The notes beneath the pieces were generated by a model, which worked only from the letters and a program-made list of their open reading frames with translations, was not told where the DNA came from and searched no databases. A stretch of 64,000 nucleotides of DNA from Planctomycetaceae bacterium (lineage in GTDB: Bacteria > Planctomycetota > Planctomycetia > Pirellulales > Pirellulaceae), in assembly GCA_020638995.1 (NCBI GenBank), contig JACKHM010000005.1, forward strand, positions 1 through 64,000, in the 5' to 3' direction. Of the stretch, positions 8,306 to 16,708 are shown piece by piece (the first letter of the stretch is position 1; each line of letters starts with the position of its first letter). The position numbers and the translations under genes were made by a program.

Positions 8306-10129
8306 TCATTCGTCGAGATCGTCGGGCGCGAGAGCGATGTGTGCGATCCCGCGATCAACGACGATCATCCCCAGCACCGCCGCGTCGTGCCGTGATACAA
8401 CGCAGGCGCCGTGAAGTTGTGGGCTGATCGAGAACGAAGGCGCTACATCCCACTCGTCGACGCCCGTGTTTGACGTGAGTCGATTCGCCGGAATTGGAAA
8501 TCCGGATTCGGCTGACTCGGCGAGCGCGAATGCTTCTTCAATCGATGGGGGTTTACGAAGACGTTCTGTCGGCCACACAGTAACATCCGTCAACGGTTCG
8601 TCGAGCCGTAGTATTGCGAGTTTACCGTGAAGCTCGATTCGCTCTGGCTTGATAGGAATCTCTTGACCAACAAGTTGCAATGCCGCCTTGCCGTCGAGCG
8701 CACTCTCGGGCGGAATCAATAAATCCGCTGGGCACAACAAGCGACGATCCGACAGTGGTAAGACCCAGCCTTCACGCTGCCTCGATCGCGTCAGTCCTAG
8801 CCGTTTCTCTTTCCATGCCAACGCGACGCGTACTGGTTGCGGCAGCATCGTCGCATCTGGCACGTCGATCGATCCGAGTGCGATGTGCGGCTGCCAAGCG
8901 GTCCAAGTACTTTCATCAAAGCCTTCGTCGTCTTTACTCAAGATCGTGAAGCGGTGACCTGTACTGACCGGCTTGCCGGGATCATCGGGAGTTGCGAGTG
9001 ATACGCCACCAGCGGCGATCGTTTCGAGCGTTTCCGCGCTCAAGTCGAAGCCGCCCGTGATACTGAAATTGGCCTTAACGCCGCTCGTACTCCAAAAGAC
9101 CGTATTAACGCGAATGATTCGCTTAAATGCCGGTTCGATATAGGCACGAGCTTCGACTCGGGAAGCATCCGGCGATAGCCCCACCGATCCGATCTGCCCA
9201 ATCTTGTGTCCTCGATAGAGCACTGGAGCACCTGGACGTACGCCGCGTCGATGAATGCTCTCCAGGGTGACTTCCAGTCCTCCTTCCGATCGCTCCGTCG
9301 TCGTTGGGGCGACTTCCAGGCCCGTGAACGAGGTGAGAAGTTCCGCTTCGTCGGGGCCCGGAAGCACAGCCAGGTAACGTCCGCCGACGATCGTTTCTAG
9401 GCCGCGAATACCGGTGAGGCTGACATCCGGTCGTTCGATCCAAAACAGGCTGCCAGCCCGCGCCAGTCTTTGAGCGCTTTCGACAAGTCGCACGCTCACA
9501 GCCACGCCGGACAAATCCTTGTTCAGCACGACGTCCGAGACCTCGCCCACGACGATGCCACGATGTTTCAGTTCGTCACCCACTTGAAGGCCGTGTCCAT
9601 CGCGAAAGTGAATCTCGATTTCACGAACCTCGGTATCGAGCACCAGCAGCGGCGATTCGTCTCCATCGAAAACAAACTGCGGCGGTGCCGTGGCGGGGCC
9701 GGGCAACACGCCGAGATACTTGGCGCCGACGACGGTTTCGAGTCCGCTAACACGCGCTAGACTGAGTCGAGGCCGTTCGATCCAAAACCGGCTACCTTCC
9801 CTCGCAAGCCCGGCCGAAGCAGATTCGAGGACCATGTTTACAACGACGGTATCCAGATCATCGTCGAGTTTGACCGATTGAACCTCTCCCACCTCGATAC
9901 CCCGATGCCGCAGGACGTCGCCGGGCTTGATGCCGTGTCCTTGTTGGAAACGAACAGAGATAAGAGTGCCGCGATTTCGACTTGTCGACGCAAATAGAAT
10001 CACGGCGACGATCAAACAAATTCCGGTCACGATCCACAGCCGGCTCGAATTGCGCCGCAACGTATCCCCCATGTCGCCACCATCATGGACTTCCGCCTCG
10101 GGGAAATCTTGGTCTGCACGGGAATTCAC
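8306..10129 (-). CDS. PqiB-like MCE-domain protein with unusual C-terminal domain
   Basis: About 607 residues from a GTG at 10129-10127. This start overlaps the pqiA-like stop as GTGA and has GGGAGGAAC just upstream, so I prefer it to a longer frame opening at 10300. A short acidic N-terminus precedes one transmembrane helix (LWIVTGICLIVAVILFA). Three tandem MCE domains follow, each with the pattern G..GD.L.HRGI.VGEV and GLETVVG.(K/R)YL.VLPGP; the third is more divergent (LYRGHKIGQIGSV). MCE proteins build periplasmic hexameric tunnels for lipid movement between the membranes. The last 190 or so residues do not resemble the coiled-coil needle of E. coli PqiB and look like a small all-beta domain (see findings). 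Confidence 0.85.
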   Translation of the reverse strand: MNSRADQDFPEAEVHDGGDMGDTLRRNSSRLWIVTGICLIVAVILFASTSRNRGTLISVRFQQGHGIKPGDVLRHRGIEVGEVQSVKLDDDLDTVVVNMVLESASAGLAREGSRFWIERPRLSLARVSGLETVVGAKYLGVLPGPATAPPQFVFDGDESPLLVLDTEVREIEIHFRDGHGLQVGDELKHRGIVVGEVSDVVLNKDLSGVAVSVRLVESAQRLARAGSLFWIERPDVSLTGIRGLETIVGGRYLAVLPGPDEAELLTSFTGLEVAPTTTERSEGGLEVTLESIHRRGVRPGAPVLYRGHKIGQIGSVGLSPDASRVEARAYIEPAFKRIIRVNTVFWSTSGVKANFSITGGFDLSAETLETIAAGGVSLATPDDPGKPVSTGHRFTILSKDDEGFDESTWTAWQPHIALGSIDVPDATMLPQPVRVALAWKEKRLGLTRSRQREGWVLPLSDRRLLCPADLLIPPESALDGKAALQLVGQEIPIKPERIELHGKLAILRLDEPLTDVTVWPTERLRKPPSIEEAFALAESAESGFPIPANRLTSNTGVDEWDVAPSFSISPQLHGACVVSRHDAAVLGMIVVDRGIAHIALAPDDLDE

Positions 10130-10719
10130 GACGGTTCCTCCCAAATAGCGTGCGGGTCGAAGGACATCGACGCAATCATGCTCATCGCGACACACATCAC
10201 AAATGCCACGACTGCCGGGCCGAAACTGAACTCTACGAGTTCGCCAACCTTGACAAGCATGACGAGAAATGCGAGCAGCATGACATCCATCATGCTCCAC
10301 TTGCCAGCATGCTCCATGACCCGATAGGTGACGGCCTTATGATGGCGTTGAAGGAGGCCTAACAAGCTGAGTTCGAGCAACAGGACAATCTTGACTAGTG
10401 GAAAGATGATCGAAAATAAGAGCACGATGATCCCCACAAACCAGTCACCGTGCTGCAGTAGGTCGATCGTCCCAAACAGCAGGCTCGACTCGTTGTGGTG
10501 CCCGAGTCGTTCCATCTCCAGAATTGGCAACAGCGTCGCCGGCCAAAATAGAATGAACGCACCGAGCGCCATCGCCGCAGTTCGGCTGGCCGCAAGTCTT
10601 CTGCCGGATTCACGCTGGATCGTGGCCTGGCATCGCGTGCATGTGGCCACCTGCGATTGCCGTAACACTGGCACACGATGAATTAGTCCACAGCAGTGAC
10701 ACGCTCGGAGGTTACTCAT
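10126..10719 (-). CDS. PqiA-like integral membrane protein
   Basis: 197 residues, about half the length of E. coli PqiA, so it carries a single PqiA domain. The N-terminus has two paired cysteine motifs (CHCC and CTRC) as in PqiA rubredoxin-like zinc ribbons. Four membrane segments follow, including MALGAFILFWPATLLPIL with the family Pro-Ile motif, IIVLLFSIIFPLVKIV and WSMMDVMLLAFLVMLVK, the WSM.DV.L.. pattern being diagnostic. It is the first gene of a two-gene unit with the MCE protein, whose start overlaps its stop. In known Pqi systems PqiA sits in the inner membrane with the MCE partner spanning the periplasm; the transported lipid is unknown here. Confidence 0.88.
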   Translation of the reverse strand: MSNLRACHCCGLIHRVPVLRQSQVATCTRCQATIQRESGRRLAASRTAAMALGAFILFWPATLLPILEMERLGHHNESSLLFGTIDLLQHGDWFVGIIVLLFSIIFPLVKIVLLLELSLLGLLQRHHKAVTYRVMEHAGKWSMMDVMLLAFLVMLVKVGELVEFSFGPAVVAFVMCVAMSMIASMSFDPHAIWEEPS

Positions 10720-11025
10720 TCGTTTTCACCTAGCAGATCGTTCGGCGACGCCCTAAACGCATTCAAGCATCTTACAAGGTTCAACAAACAGATTTCTAGT
10801 CGTGCGTGATCGACTCTCGAATCGCAAAGGTGTTAATTGCGAGAGCCAATCGAGCACGCGTCGCTCGTGCAACGTGATAGGTAATTTGCACCTTGTTTGC
10901 AGTTCCGGGAGGCCGGCCACCTGAAGTTTCCGAAAACTTCAAAAGTCTTCAGGAAGTACGAAGATGCGGGAGCTGCGAAGTTGTGTGATTTGGCGTCAGG
11001 GGCAACGCCCGGTCCATTTGCCTAA

Positions 11026-11198
11026 CCCAGGCCATCGGTCTGGGCTAGGTGTGGACCAATCAGATTGAATGGCCAAAGGTCCGACCGTTTGGTGGCAGTC
11101 GCGTTACAAATGTTTGGACCGCTGGACCTAATGGTCGGATCTGACACCGAAACCCAGCCCTTTGGGCTAGGCTGGGCAAATCGCTGGGCCTTCGGCCC
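11026..11198. repeat. Cluster of GC-rich hairpins with related sequence
   Basis: Three inverted repeats built from CCCAG/GGGCT words: CCCAGGCC...GGTCTGGG (11026-11044), CCCAGCCC-TTT-GGGCTAGGCTGGG (11153-11176) and GGGCC-TTC-GGCCC (11186-11198). The first two also share the tail CTAGG. They resemble dispersed intergenic palindromes; copies elsewhere in the genome cannot be checked here. Confidence 0.55.
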
Positions 11199-11383
11199 GT
11201 GACAGATCCAATGGCACAAAGCCACAAGTCGCGCGGCGGTGACGGCGGGGAAATCCAAACCGTGGTTCATAGCTTCATAATGCTTCCCCCCCAAGATAGA
11301 TCGAACAATCATTGCTAGGATCAGTGTGCCGCTTAAGACAGCCTTCACAGGCCTAATACACCGGGAGCCCCGTTCGATTCCGC

Positions 11384-11432
11384 AAAAAGAGCCTGCGCGA
11401 AAAGATCCGAGATTTTCGGAAATGGCTTTTTT
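11384..11432 (+). terminator. Possible hairpin terminator or attenuator
   Basis: AAAAAGAGCC (11384-11393) can pair, with one bulged base, with GGCTTTTTT (11424-11432); an inner CCGA/TCGG hairpin lies between. The arms could terminate transcription on either strand. It lies 112 bp before the flavoprotein ATG, so it could end a transcript entering from the left. The structure is imperfect and the call weak. Confidence 0.3.
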
Positions 11433-11543
11433 CCCGTGAAACCCTTGCGAGTGTGACGCTTCCCGGATTCGACCTAAAGACCGAGACTGTCAGCCCGCGG
11501 TTCTGTACTGAAACTTCTTCACGACAATAAGGTCATTTCATCG

Positions 11544-12806
11544 ATGGCAGTTGATACTCCTGCTCGCATCGCAATCCTTGGTGCGGGACCAATCGGGCTG
11601 GAAGCAGCACTGTATGCGAGATTTCTTGGCTATGACGTCGACGTCTACGAACGGGGTACCGTCGCAGACAATATCTTGCGTTGGGGGCATGTGAGAATGT
11701 TTAGCCCGTTTGGGATGAATCATTCGACCCTGGGGCTGGCAGCGCTGAAAGCTCAAGACGAAAGCTACGTGCCGCCAGCCGACGACGAGATTCTGACGGG
11801 CTTGGATTACGCCGACCGATATCTCCTGCCGCTATCGCAAACCGATCTGTTGGCCGATCATTTGAAGTTGGGTGTCGAAGTAATCGGGGTTGGTCGTCCT
11901 GATATGTTGAAGGGCGAAGAAGTTGGTACAGAGAATCGCGCTGATTCAGACTTTCGAATTCTTTGCCGAGATAGCGCGGGTGCCGAGTCTGTCTCGACCG
12001 CCGAGGTGGTAATCGACACGACCGGCGTGTTTGGCAATCCGAACTGGGCTGGCGAGGGAGGGCTCCCGGCGATTGGCGAGTCTGCGATTCGTGATCGGAT
12101 CGAGTACGGGGTTCCGGATGTCCTGGGGTCCGCCCAGGCACAGTATGCAGGGCGCCAGACGCTTGTGATCGGTGCCGGATATTCGGCGGCTACGACTGTT
12201 GTGGCGTTGGCAAAGCTCGCGGAGAGTGCCCCCGAGACGCGTGTTACCTGGCTCGTACGAGACTCGCGCGAAGGCCAACCGATTTCACCGATTATTGATG
12301 ATCCCTTGCCGGAGCGCGCTGCATTGACAAGCGAAGCGAACCGGCTTGCGTCAGGTGCCTCGCCGAATGTTTCGTTTCAAGCAGGGACGAGTTTAGACTC
12401 GGTGACATACGACGAAGCAACCGGCAAGTTTCACGTTGTACTCGCAGCCAGCGCAAAAATGTTCCACGAGTACGATTCCATCGTCGCAAATGTGGGTTGT
12501 CGCCCCGATAACAAGATTTACCAAGAGCTCCAAATTCACGAATGCTACGCGAGTGGTGGGCCCATGAAGTTAGCAGCCGCGTTGCAAGAAGCTAACTCCG
12601 GTGATTGCATGGCGCATGTATCGCATGGTCCGCAATCTCTGATCAACCCTGAACCGGACTTTTACATTCTGGGAGCTAAGAGTTATGGAAGGAATTCTAG
12701 TTTCCTTGTTGCCGTAGGTTTGGAACAGATACGCGATCTGTTCACAATCATTGGAGATCGAGAAGGCCTGGATCTGTACAAATCGGCAATCACACTGCTG
12801 AAATAA
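11544..12806 (+). CDS. FAD/NAD(P)-dependent oxidoreductase paired with a radical SAM enzyme
   Basis: 420 residues. The N-terminal dinucleotide fold is clear: IAILGAGPIGLEAALYARFLGY then VDVYERG. A second Rossmann motif, LVIGAGYSAATTVVALAKLA, lies near residue 212 and would bind NAD(P)H; WLVRDSREG follows. The middle holds VVIDTTGVFGNPNW, a link seen in flavin monooxygenase/thioredoxin-reductase-like enzymes, and the third part has IVANVGCRPDN, where the FAD site is completed. The substrate is unknown; Phe- and Ser-rich text (MFSPFGMNHSTLG) near residue 55 is distinctive. A radical SAM gene starts 9 bp downstream, so the two are probably co-transcribed and act in one pathway. Alternatives are an FMO-like N- or S-oxygenase or a simple dehydrogenase. 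Confidence 0.75.
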   Translation: MAVDTPARIAILGAGPIGLEAALYARFLGYDVDVYERGTVADNILRWGHVRMFSPFGMNHSTLGLAALKAQDESYVPPADDEILTGLDYADRYLLPLSQTDLLADHLKLGVEVIGVGRPDMLKGEEVGTENRADSDFRILCRDSAGAESVSTAEVVIDTTGVFGNPNWAGEGGLPAIGESAIRDRIEYGVPDVLGSAQAQYAGRQTLVIGAGYSAATTVVALAKLAESAPETRVTWLVRDSREGQPISPIIDDPLPERAALTSEANRLASGASPNVSFQAGTSLDSVTYDEATGKFHVVLAASAKMFHEYDSIVANVGCRPDNKIYQELQIHECYASGGPMKLAAALQEANSGDCMAHVSHGPQSLINPEPDFYILGAKSYGRNSSFLVAVGLEQIRDLFTIIGDREGLDLYKSAITLLK

Positions 12807-12815
12807 GTAGGTCAG

Positions 12816-13712
12816 ATGACCGACGCTGCACCAGCCATCCCGTTATCTCATCTCGATCATCTGTGGATTCAGGTGTCCGGAACTCTCTGCAATCTAACGT
12901 GCCATCATTGCTTCATCAGTTGCAGCCCCAAGAATCGGTCTTTTGGTTTCCTCTCTTTGGCAGAGGTAACGCGTCGACTCGACGAATCAGTGTCGCTGGG
13001 AGTAAAAGAATATTACTTCACGGGTGGCGAACCTTTTCTCAATCCCGAGATGGTGCCAATCTTGTGCGTGACGTTGAAGTACGGTCCGGCAACCGTGTTA
13101 ACGAACGGGACGGTCTTGAAAGATGACTGGCTTGTAGCGCTGCGCGACGCAGAATCGCGAAGTCTGTATTCCCTCGAATTTCGAGTGTCGATTGACGGAT
13201 TCTCGCCCGAGACGAACGATCCGATTCGTGGCAATGGAACATTCGCTCGCGCCCTGCGCGGCGTCATCCAGTTAGTCGAGCATGACTTTCTGCCAATTAT
13301 TACGGCAGCGCGAACCTGGAAAGAAGAAGACGACGCAATCGTCATTGGCAGTTTTGAAAAAGTGTTGAAGGACGCAGGCTATTCACGTCCGCGGCTCAAG
13401 ATCTTGCCAACGCTACAACTCGGTGCGGAAGAGCAGCGCACTTGCGGTTATCGTGACACGGAGCGTGTTACGGAATCGATGATGACTGGTTATGACCAAT
13501 CACAGTTGGTATGCGAGCACAGCCGAATCGTTACGGATCGCGGAGTGCATGTTTGCCCGATCTTGATAGAACTGCCAGATTCTCTGCTGGGCGAGTCGCT
13601 TGCCGAAGCCGCCGTCCCATATCGGCTAAAGCATGGAGCCTGCCTCACCTGCTATCGATACGGTGCGATTTGCTCGAATGCATCGACAAACGCGAGGACC
13701 TTCACAGCGTAG
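12816..13712 (+). CDS. Radical SAM protein with extra C-terminal cysteines
   Basis: 298 residues. The [4Fe-4S]/SAM motif CNLTCHHC (Cys25, Cys29, Cys32; CxxxCxxC) and GGEP (70-73, in YYFTGGEPFLNP) are intact, with the SAM-contacting LTNGT and FRVSIDG strands further on. The C-terminal 80 residues carry additional cysteines (LVCEHSR, VHVCPIL, ACLTCYRYGAIC), consistent with a SPASM-like or shortened auxiliary iron-sulfur cluster, as in enzymes that modify peptides or other large substrates. No small precursor peptide was recognised nearby. The partner flavoprotein ends 9 bp before the ATG. It ends 1 bp before the convergent arfB stop, so no room remains for a terminator between them. Confidence 0.85.
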   Translation: MTDAAPAIPLSHLDHLWIQVSGTLCNLTCHHCFISCSPKNRSFGFLSLAEVTRRLDESVSLGVKEYYFTGGEPFLNPEMVPILCVTLKYGPATVLTNGTVLKDDWLVALRDAESRSLYSLEFRVSIDGFSPETNDPIRGNGTFARALRGVIQLVEHDFLPIITAARTWKEEDDAIVIGSFEKVLKDAGYSRPRLKILPTLQLGAEEQRTCGYRDTERVTESMMTGYDQSQLVCEHSRIVTDRGVHVCPILIELPDSLLGESLAEAAVPYRLKHGACLTCYRYGAICSNASTNARTFTA

Positions 13713-13713
13713 G

Positions 13714-14136
13714 TTATTCGCTTCTCCAGTCCTTGCGACGTTGCTCTTTCTTTTGAGCTTTCTCGCGTTTGCCGGCAAGTCGTCGCTCCTTGGAGCCCTT
13801 GGTCGGTTTGGTGGGCCGTCGTCTTTTGGGCGGAGTAGCAACCGCGACAATCAAATCCCGTAGCTTGTTCGTACAGTCGGAGACGTTTCGCCCCTGGTCG
13901 CGGTACCGCTCGCTGCTGATCACCAACATGCCCTCCTTATTGATCCGCCTCGCATACTGAGCAAGAAAGCGTGTGCGTAGGTCCTCCGGCAGGCTTGGTG
14001 ATGTGGTCACGTCCCAATGCAACGTGACTTTGCTGTTGACCTTATTCACGTTCTGGCCTCCAGGGCCACCGCTGCGCGCGAACGTATAGGTGAACTCCTT
14101 CAGCGGAATCGAGATGCGCTGATTAACTTCGAGCAT
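13714..14136 (-). CDS. arfB: Alternative ribosome-rescue factor ArfB (GGQ peptidyl-tRNA hydrolase)
   Basis: 140 residues, the normal size for ArfB/YaeJ. The catalytic loop FARSGGPGGQNVNKVNSKV carries GGQ at residues 26-28, which hydrolyses peptidyl-tRNA on stalled ribosomes. The C-terminal 40 residues are a long Lys/Arg-rich tail (KRRRPTKPTKGSKERRLAGK) that in the family enters the empty mRNA channel, distinguishing ArfB from full-length release factors, which also have a stop-codon recognition domain absent here. It is monocistronic and convergent with the radical SAM gene. Confidence 0.93.
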   Translation of the reverse strand: MLEVNQRISIPLKEFTYTFARSGGPGGQNVNKVNSKVTLHWDVTTSPSLPEDLRTRFLAQYARRINKEGMLVISSERYRDQGRNVSDCTNKLRDLIVAVATPPKRRRPTKPTKGSKERRLAGKREKAQKKEQRRKDWRSE

Positions 14137-14268
14137 AGCTAGGCGTGGCCTTGTTCGGATACAAACTGTGCGAAGTCTACGCGACTGTGACCAACAAGGC
14201 TATATTAGCGTGACGGCATGGTTCGTCATTCAACCAGATCGGCACTCAGCGAGACCAAGGGATACGGA

Positions 14269-15744
14269 ATGTTACAGACACGCTGCCTAGCCATGATGTT
14301 CGTTTTTATGTCACTTCTGGGATGCGCAAACGATCGCACGACGACCGCCGACGATCGCACTTCGCAGACGACTGCTGCTGATTCGAATGCGAGGTCGGAT
14401 GGTTCGCGAGACGAATCCGTCGAGCTGACGAGTCTTTGGACGCGAAAGAAGGGGATTGATTGGCCGGATTTTCTAGGGCCGAATCGCGACAGCAAGTCAC
14501 CAGAGACAGGGATTATTACTCCGTGGCCTGAGACGGGTTTGAGAATCGTTTGGCAGCGAGAGCTTCAAACAGGATACGGCATCGGCAGCGTCAGTAAGGG
14601 ACGCATGTACCACTTCGAACGACAGGGCAACCAAGCAACTTTACTCTGCTTGAAGGCCGAAACAGGTGAAGAGTTGTGGCAGTTCCAGTATCCGACCGAC
14701 TACGAAGATCTGCTCGGTTACAACAATGGTCCGCGTTGTTCGCCAGTCATCGATGGCGATCGGGTATATGTCTACGGTGCCGAGGGCATGTTGCACTGTT
14801 TGCAGGCGGAGGATGGGAAGTTGTTGTGGAAACTGGATGCTAACACTCAATACGGAGTGTCGCAGAACTTTTTTGGGGTGGGGAGCACGCCAGTTGTTGA
14901 AGGCGACTTGTTGATCTGCATGGTTGGCGGAAGTCCACCTGGCAGTCCCGGCTTGTATGAGAGCGGCGGTCGCATTGATGGTAACGGTACCGGGATCGTC
15001 GCTTTCGATAAGTTCACCGGTGAGTCTCGCTATGAAATTACCGACGAACTCGCGAGCTACTCGTCGCCACAGTTGGCCACGATAAATAATCGGCGTTGGT
15101 GCTTCATGTTCGCGCGAGGTGGGTTGGTGGGCTTCGAGCCAGGAACAGGAAAGGTTGACTTTCAATATCCCTGGCGTTCACCAAAGCTCGAAAGTGTGAA
15201 CGCCGCGACACCGATCGTTGTTGATAATGAGGTCTTTATTTCGGAGACTTATTCGGTCGGTAGCTCGTTGCTTGCGGTCAAGCCGGGAGGTTTTGATGTC
15301 GTGTGGGCCGATGATCCAAGTCCGCGTGAACCAAAAGCCATGCTTACTCACTGGAACACTGGGATCTATCTCGACGGCTACCTCTACGCATGTAGCGGTC
15401 GGAATCCTCCCGACGCAGACTTGCGATGCATCGAGTGGAAAACCGGTAAAGTGCGTTGGGTCGAACAATTGCCGCCGGAGACCCGCGAACGTTCGTCGTT
15501 GCTCTACGTGGACGGCCACTTCATTCAGCTTGGCGAATACGGCACTTTGAAGTTGCTGCGCGTCAACCCAGACAAGTATGAACTCGTCTCGGAAATGTTG
15601 CTGGTTCGCGAGGCTCCAAACCCAGCGTTTGGCCCGCGTCCGTTATTGAAGTACCCTGCCTGGGCCGCACCGATCCTGTCGCATGGTTTGCTTTACGTTC
15701 GCGGCGATGATCGACTCGTATGTTTGGAGTTGATACCGGAGTAG
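14269..15744 (+). CDS. PQQ-like beta-propeller lipoprotein
   Basis: About 491 residues from the ATG at 14269. That start is preferred over 14218 because it directly opens a lipoprotein signal (MFVFMSLLGC, lipobox Cys). A Ser/Thr/Asp-rich linker follows, then DWPDFLGPNRD, the standard entry to planctomycete PQQ-like propellers, and blades with LLCLKAETGEELWQF, GMLHCLQAEDGKLLWKL, GIVAFDKFTGES and LRCIEWKTGKVRWVE. The structure is a seven- or eight-bladed propeller, here a membrane-attached exported protein. Propellers of this type in planctomycetes rarely bind PQQ; an enzymatic role is unproven. It is convergent with the TIM-barrel gene (9 bp between stops). Confidence 0.82.
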   Translation: MLQTRCLAMMFVFMSLLGCANDRTTTADDRTSQTTAADSNARSDGSRDESVELTSLWTRKKGIDWPDFLGPNRDSKSPETGIITPWPETGLRIVWQRELQTGYGIGSVSKGRMYHFERQGNQATLLCLKAETGEELWQFQYPTDYEDLLGYNNGPRCSPVIDGDRVYVYGAEGMLHCLQAEDGKLLWKLDANTQYGVSQNFFGVGSTPVVEGDLLICMVGGSPPGSPGLYESGGRIDGNGTGIVAFDKFTGESRYEITDELASYSSPQLATINNRRWCFMFARGGLVGFEPGTGKVDFQYPWRSPKLESVNAATPIVVDNEVFISETYSVGSSLLAVKPGGFDVVWADDPSPREPKAMLTHWNTGIYLDGYLYACSGRNPPDADLRCIEWKTGKVRWVEQLPPETRERSSLLYVDGHFIQLGEYGTLKLLRVNPDKYELVSEMLLVREAPNPAFGPRPLLKYPAWAAPILSHGLLYVRGDDRLVCLELIPE

Positions 15745-15753
15745 CGAACATTA

Positions 15754-16566
15754 TCAGACCGTTGCCGATGTCAATTGTTCGAAGGCATTTCGCGAATGAG
15801 TGATTAACTCGGCGTAGTCCGCTGCCTCAATTTCCTCGCCCATGAGTTTTACGTCGAAGTAGCCGATGTAGCCCGCTCGAACGAGCGTCGAAATCATTTG
15901 TTCGAGCGGGATGGATCCTTCGCCCAAGCGACAGCGATTCTGTTCATGACTCAGAGGTTCTTTGGCGTCCGCCAAGTGAACTATACCGATTCGCGGAGCG
16001 AGTTCGCTCAGCCGCTCGCAGACGGCTGCGTTGTGTCCAAAGTGCGCCGTATCGAATACGAGCTTTAATTGCGTCGAGTCGAACTGGTCGAGCAACTCGA
16101 GCGTGTCGTCAATGTCAGTCAAGAACGTCCATTCGGATGCACAACGTGATGGCATCGGTTCGACCGCCAGCGATACACCAAACTCACACGCGATTGGCAA
16201 CAGACACTTCAACGCTCCCGTCAGTAATCGGCGGGCATGATTGTTTGTATGGCCGGCGCGACTACCGCTGTGAACGACCAAGCAGCCGGCTCGCATCGCC
16301 GCGGCGAGCCGGATCGCAGTTCGTGCGTCCTCAATGCTGTCCTGGTGTGTCAGTCCGTCGCTTCCGGTAAAGCCCCCGGCCCACTGAAGGCTTGATACGG
16401 ACAGGCCGCTATCGAGCAATAGCTCGATGCCTTTCTCTTCACCGAAATCTGAAAGCTTGTGACGCCAGACGGACAGCGATTGAATTCCCGCATCGAGATA
16501 GTGTTCGACATCTTCTTCGAACGACCAGCGGTAAGTCGTTAGCTCGTTGATGGACAGCCGAGGCAT
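15754..16566 (-). CDS. Sugar phosphate isomerase/epimerase-like TIM-barrel protein
   Basis: 270 residues from the ATG at 16566-16564. The frame remains open further upstream, but that text is unlike the family and overlaps the preceding gene. The chain starts LSINELTTYRWSFEEDVEHYLDAGI, typical of the AP endonuclease family 2 / xylose isomerase-like barrel. Strand ends hold the metal and substrate ligands: LVVHSGSRAGHTN, VSLAVEPMPS, LKLVFDTAHFGHN, IGIVHLADAKEP and IGYFDVKLMGEEI. The Glu, Asp, His and Glu at these ends would bind a divalent metal. The sugar substrate is unknown. It lies downstream of the TraB-like gene in the same direction (142 bp gap). Confidence 0.8.
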   Translation of the reverse strand: MPRLSINELTTYRWSFEEDVEHYLDAGIQSLSVWRHKLSDFGEEKGIELLLDSGLSVSSLQWAGGFTGSDGLTHQDSIEDARTAIRLAAAMRAGCLVVHSGSRAGHTNNHARRLLTGALKCLLPIACEFGVSLAVEPMPSRCASEWTFLTDIDDTLELLDQFDSTQLKLVFDTAHFGHNAAVCERLSELAPRIGIVHLADAKEPLSHEQNRCRLGEGSIPLEQMISTLVRAGYIGYFDVKLMGEEIEAADYAELITHSRNAFEQLTSATV

Positions 16567-16708
16567 CCGAGTTTCTTCTCTTGAGGAGATCTTGTTCCGG
16601 CGAGGGCTCGATAACGCGAATTGCCAACTCGCGGGTCGACAGTATGTCGGATCAAAACAAAGCTGTAAAGGAACGCCCCCATAGGTGGCGTGTGTCCGTT
16701 GCGAGTTG

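Larger units (their letters stand above)
10720..11543. other. Intergenic region of 824 bp, non-coding as far as seen
   Basis: It separates the divergent pqiA-like and flavoprotein genes and should hold both promoters. It contains several hairpins: GAAGTTT/AAACTTC at 10923-10940, the cluster at 11026-11198 and the one at 11384-11432. A 108-codon minus-strand frame (11022-11348) crosses it; its second half is made of the hairpin sequences and it has no recognisable domain, so I do not call it a gene. No tRNA or known RNA family was recognised. Confidence 0.5.

Noticed and set aside
10130..10300. Longer start for the MCE protein
   Set aside because: The extra 57 codons overlap the end of the pqiA-like gene in another frame and have no MCE features; GTG at 10129 has a strong ribosome site and coupled overlap.
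11022..11348. 108-codon minus-strand frame in the 824-bp gap
   Set aside because: Its second half is made of the GC-rich hairpins and no domain is visible. It might be a short peptide with a hydrophobic start, but there is no support.
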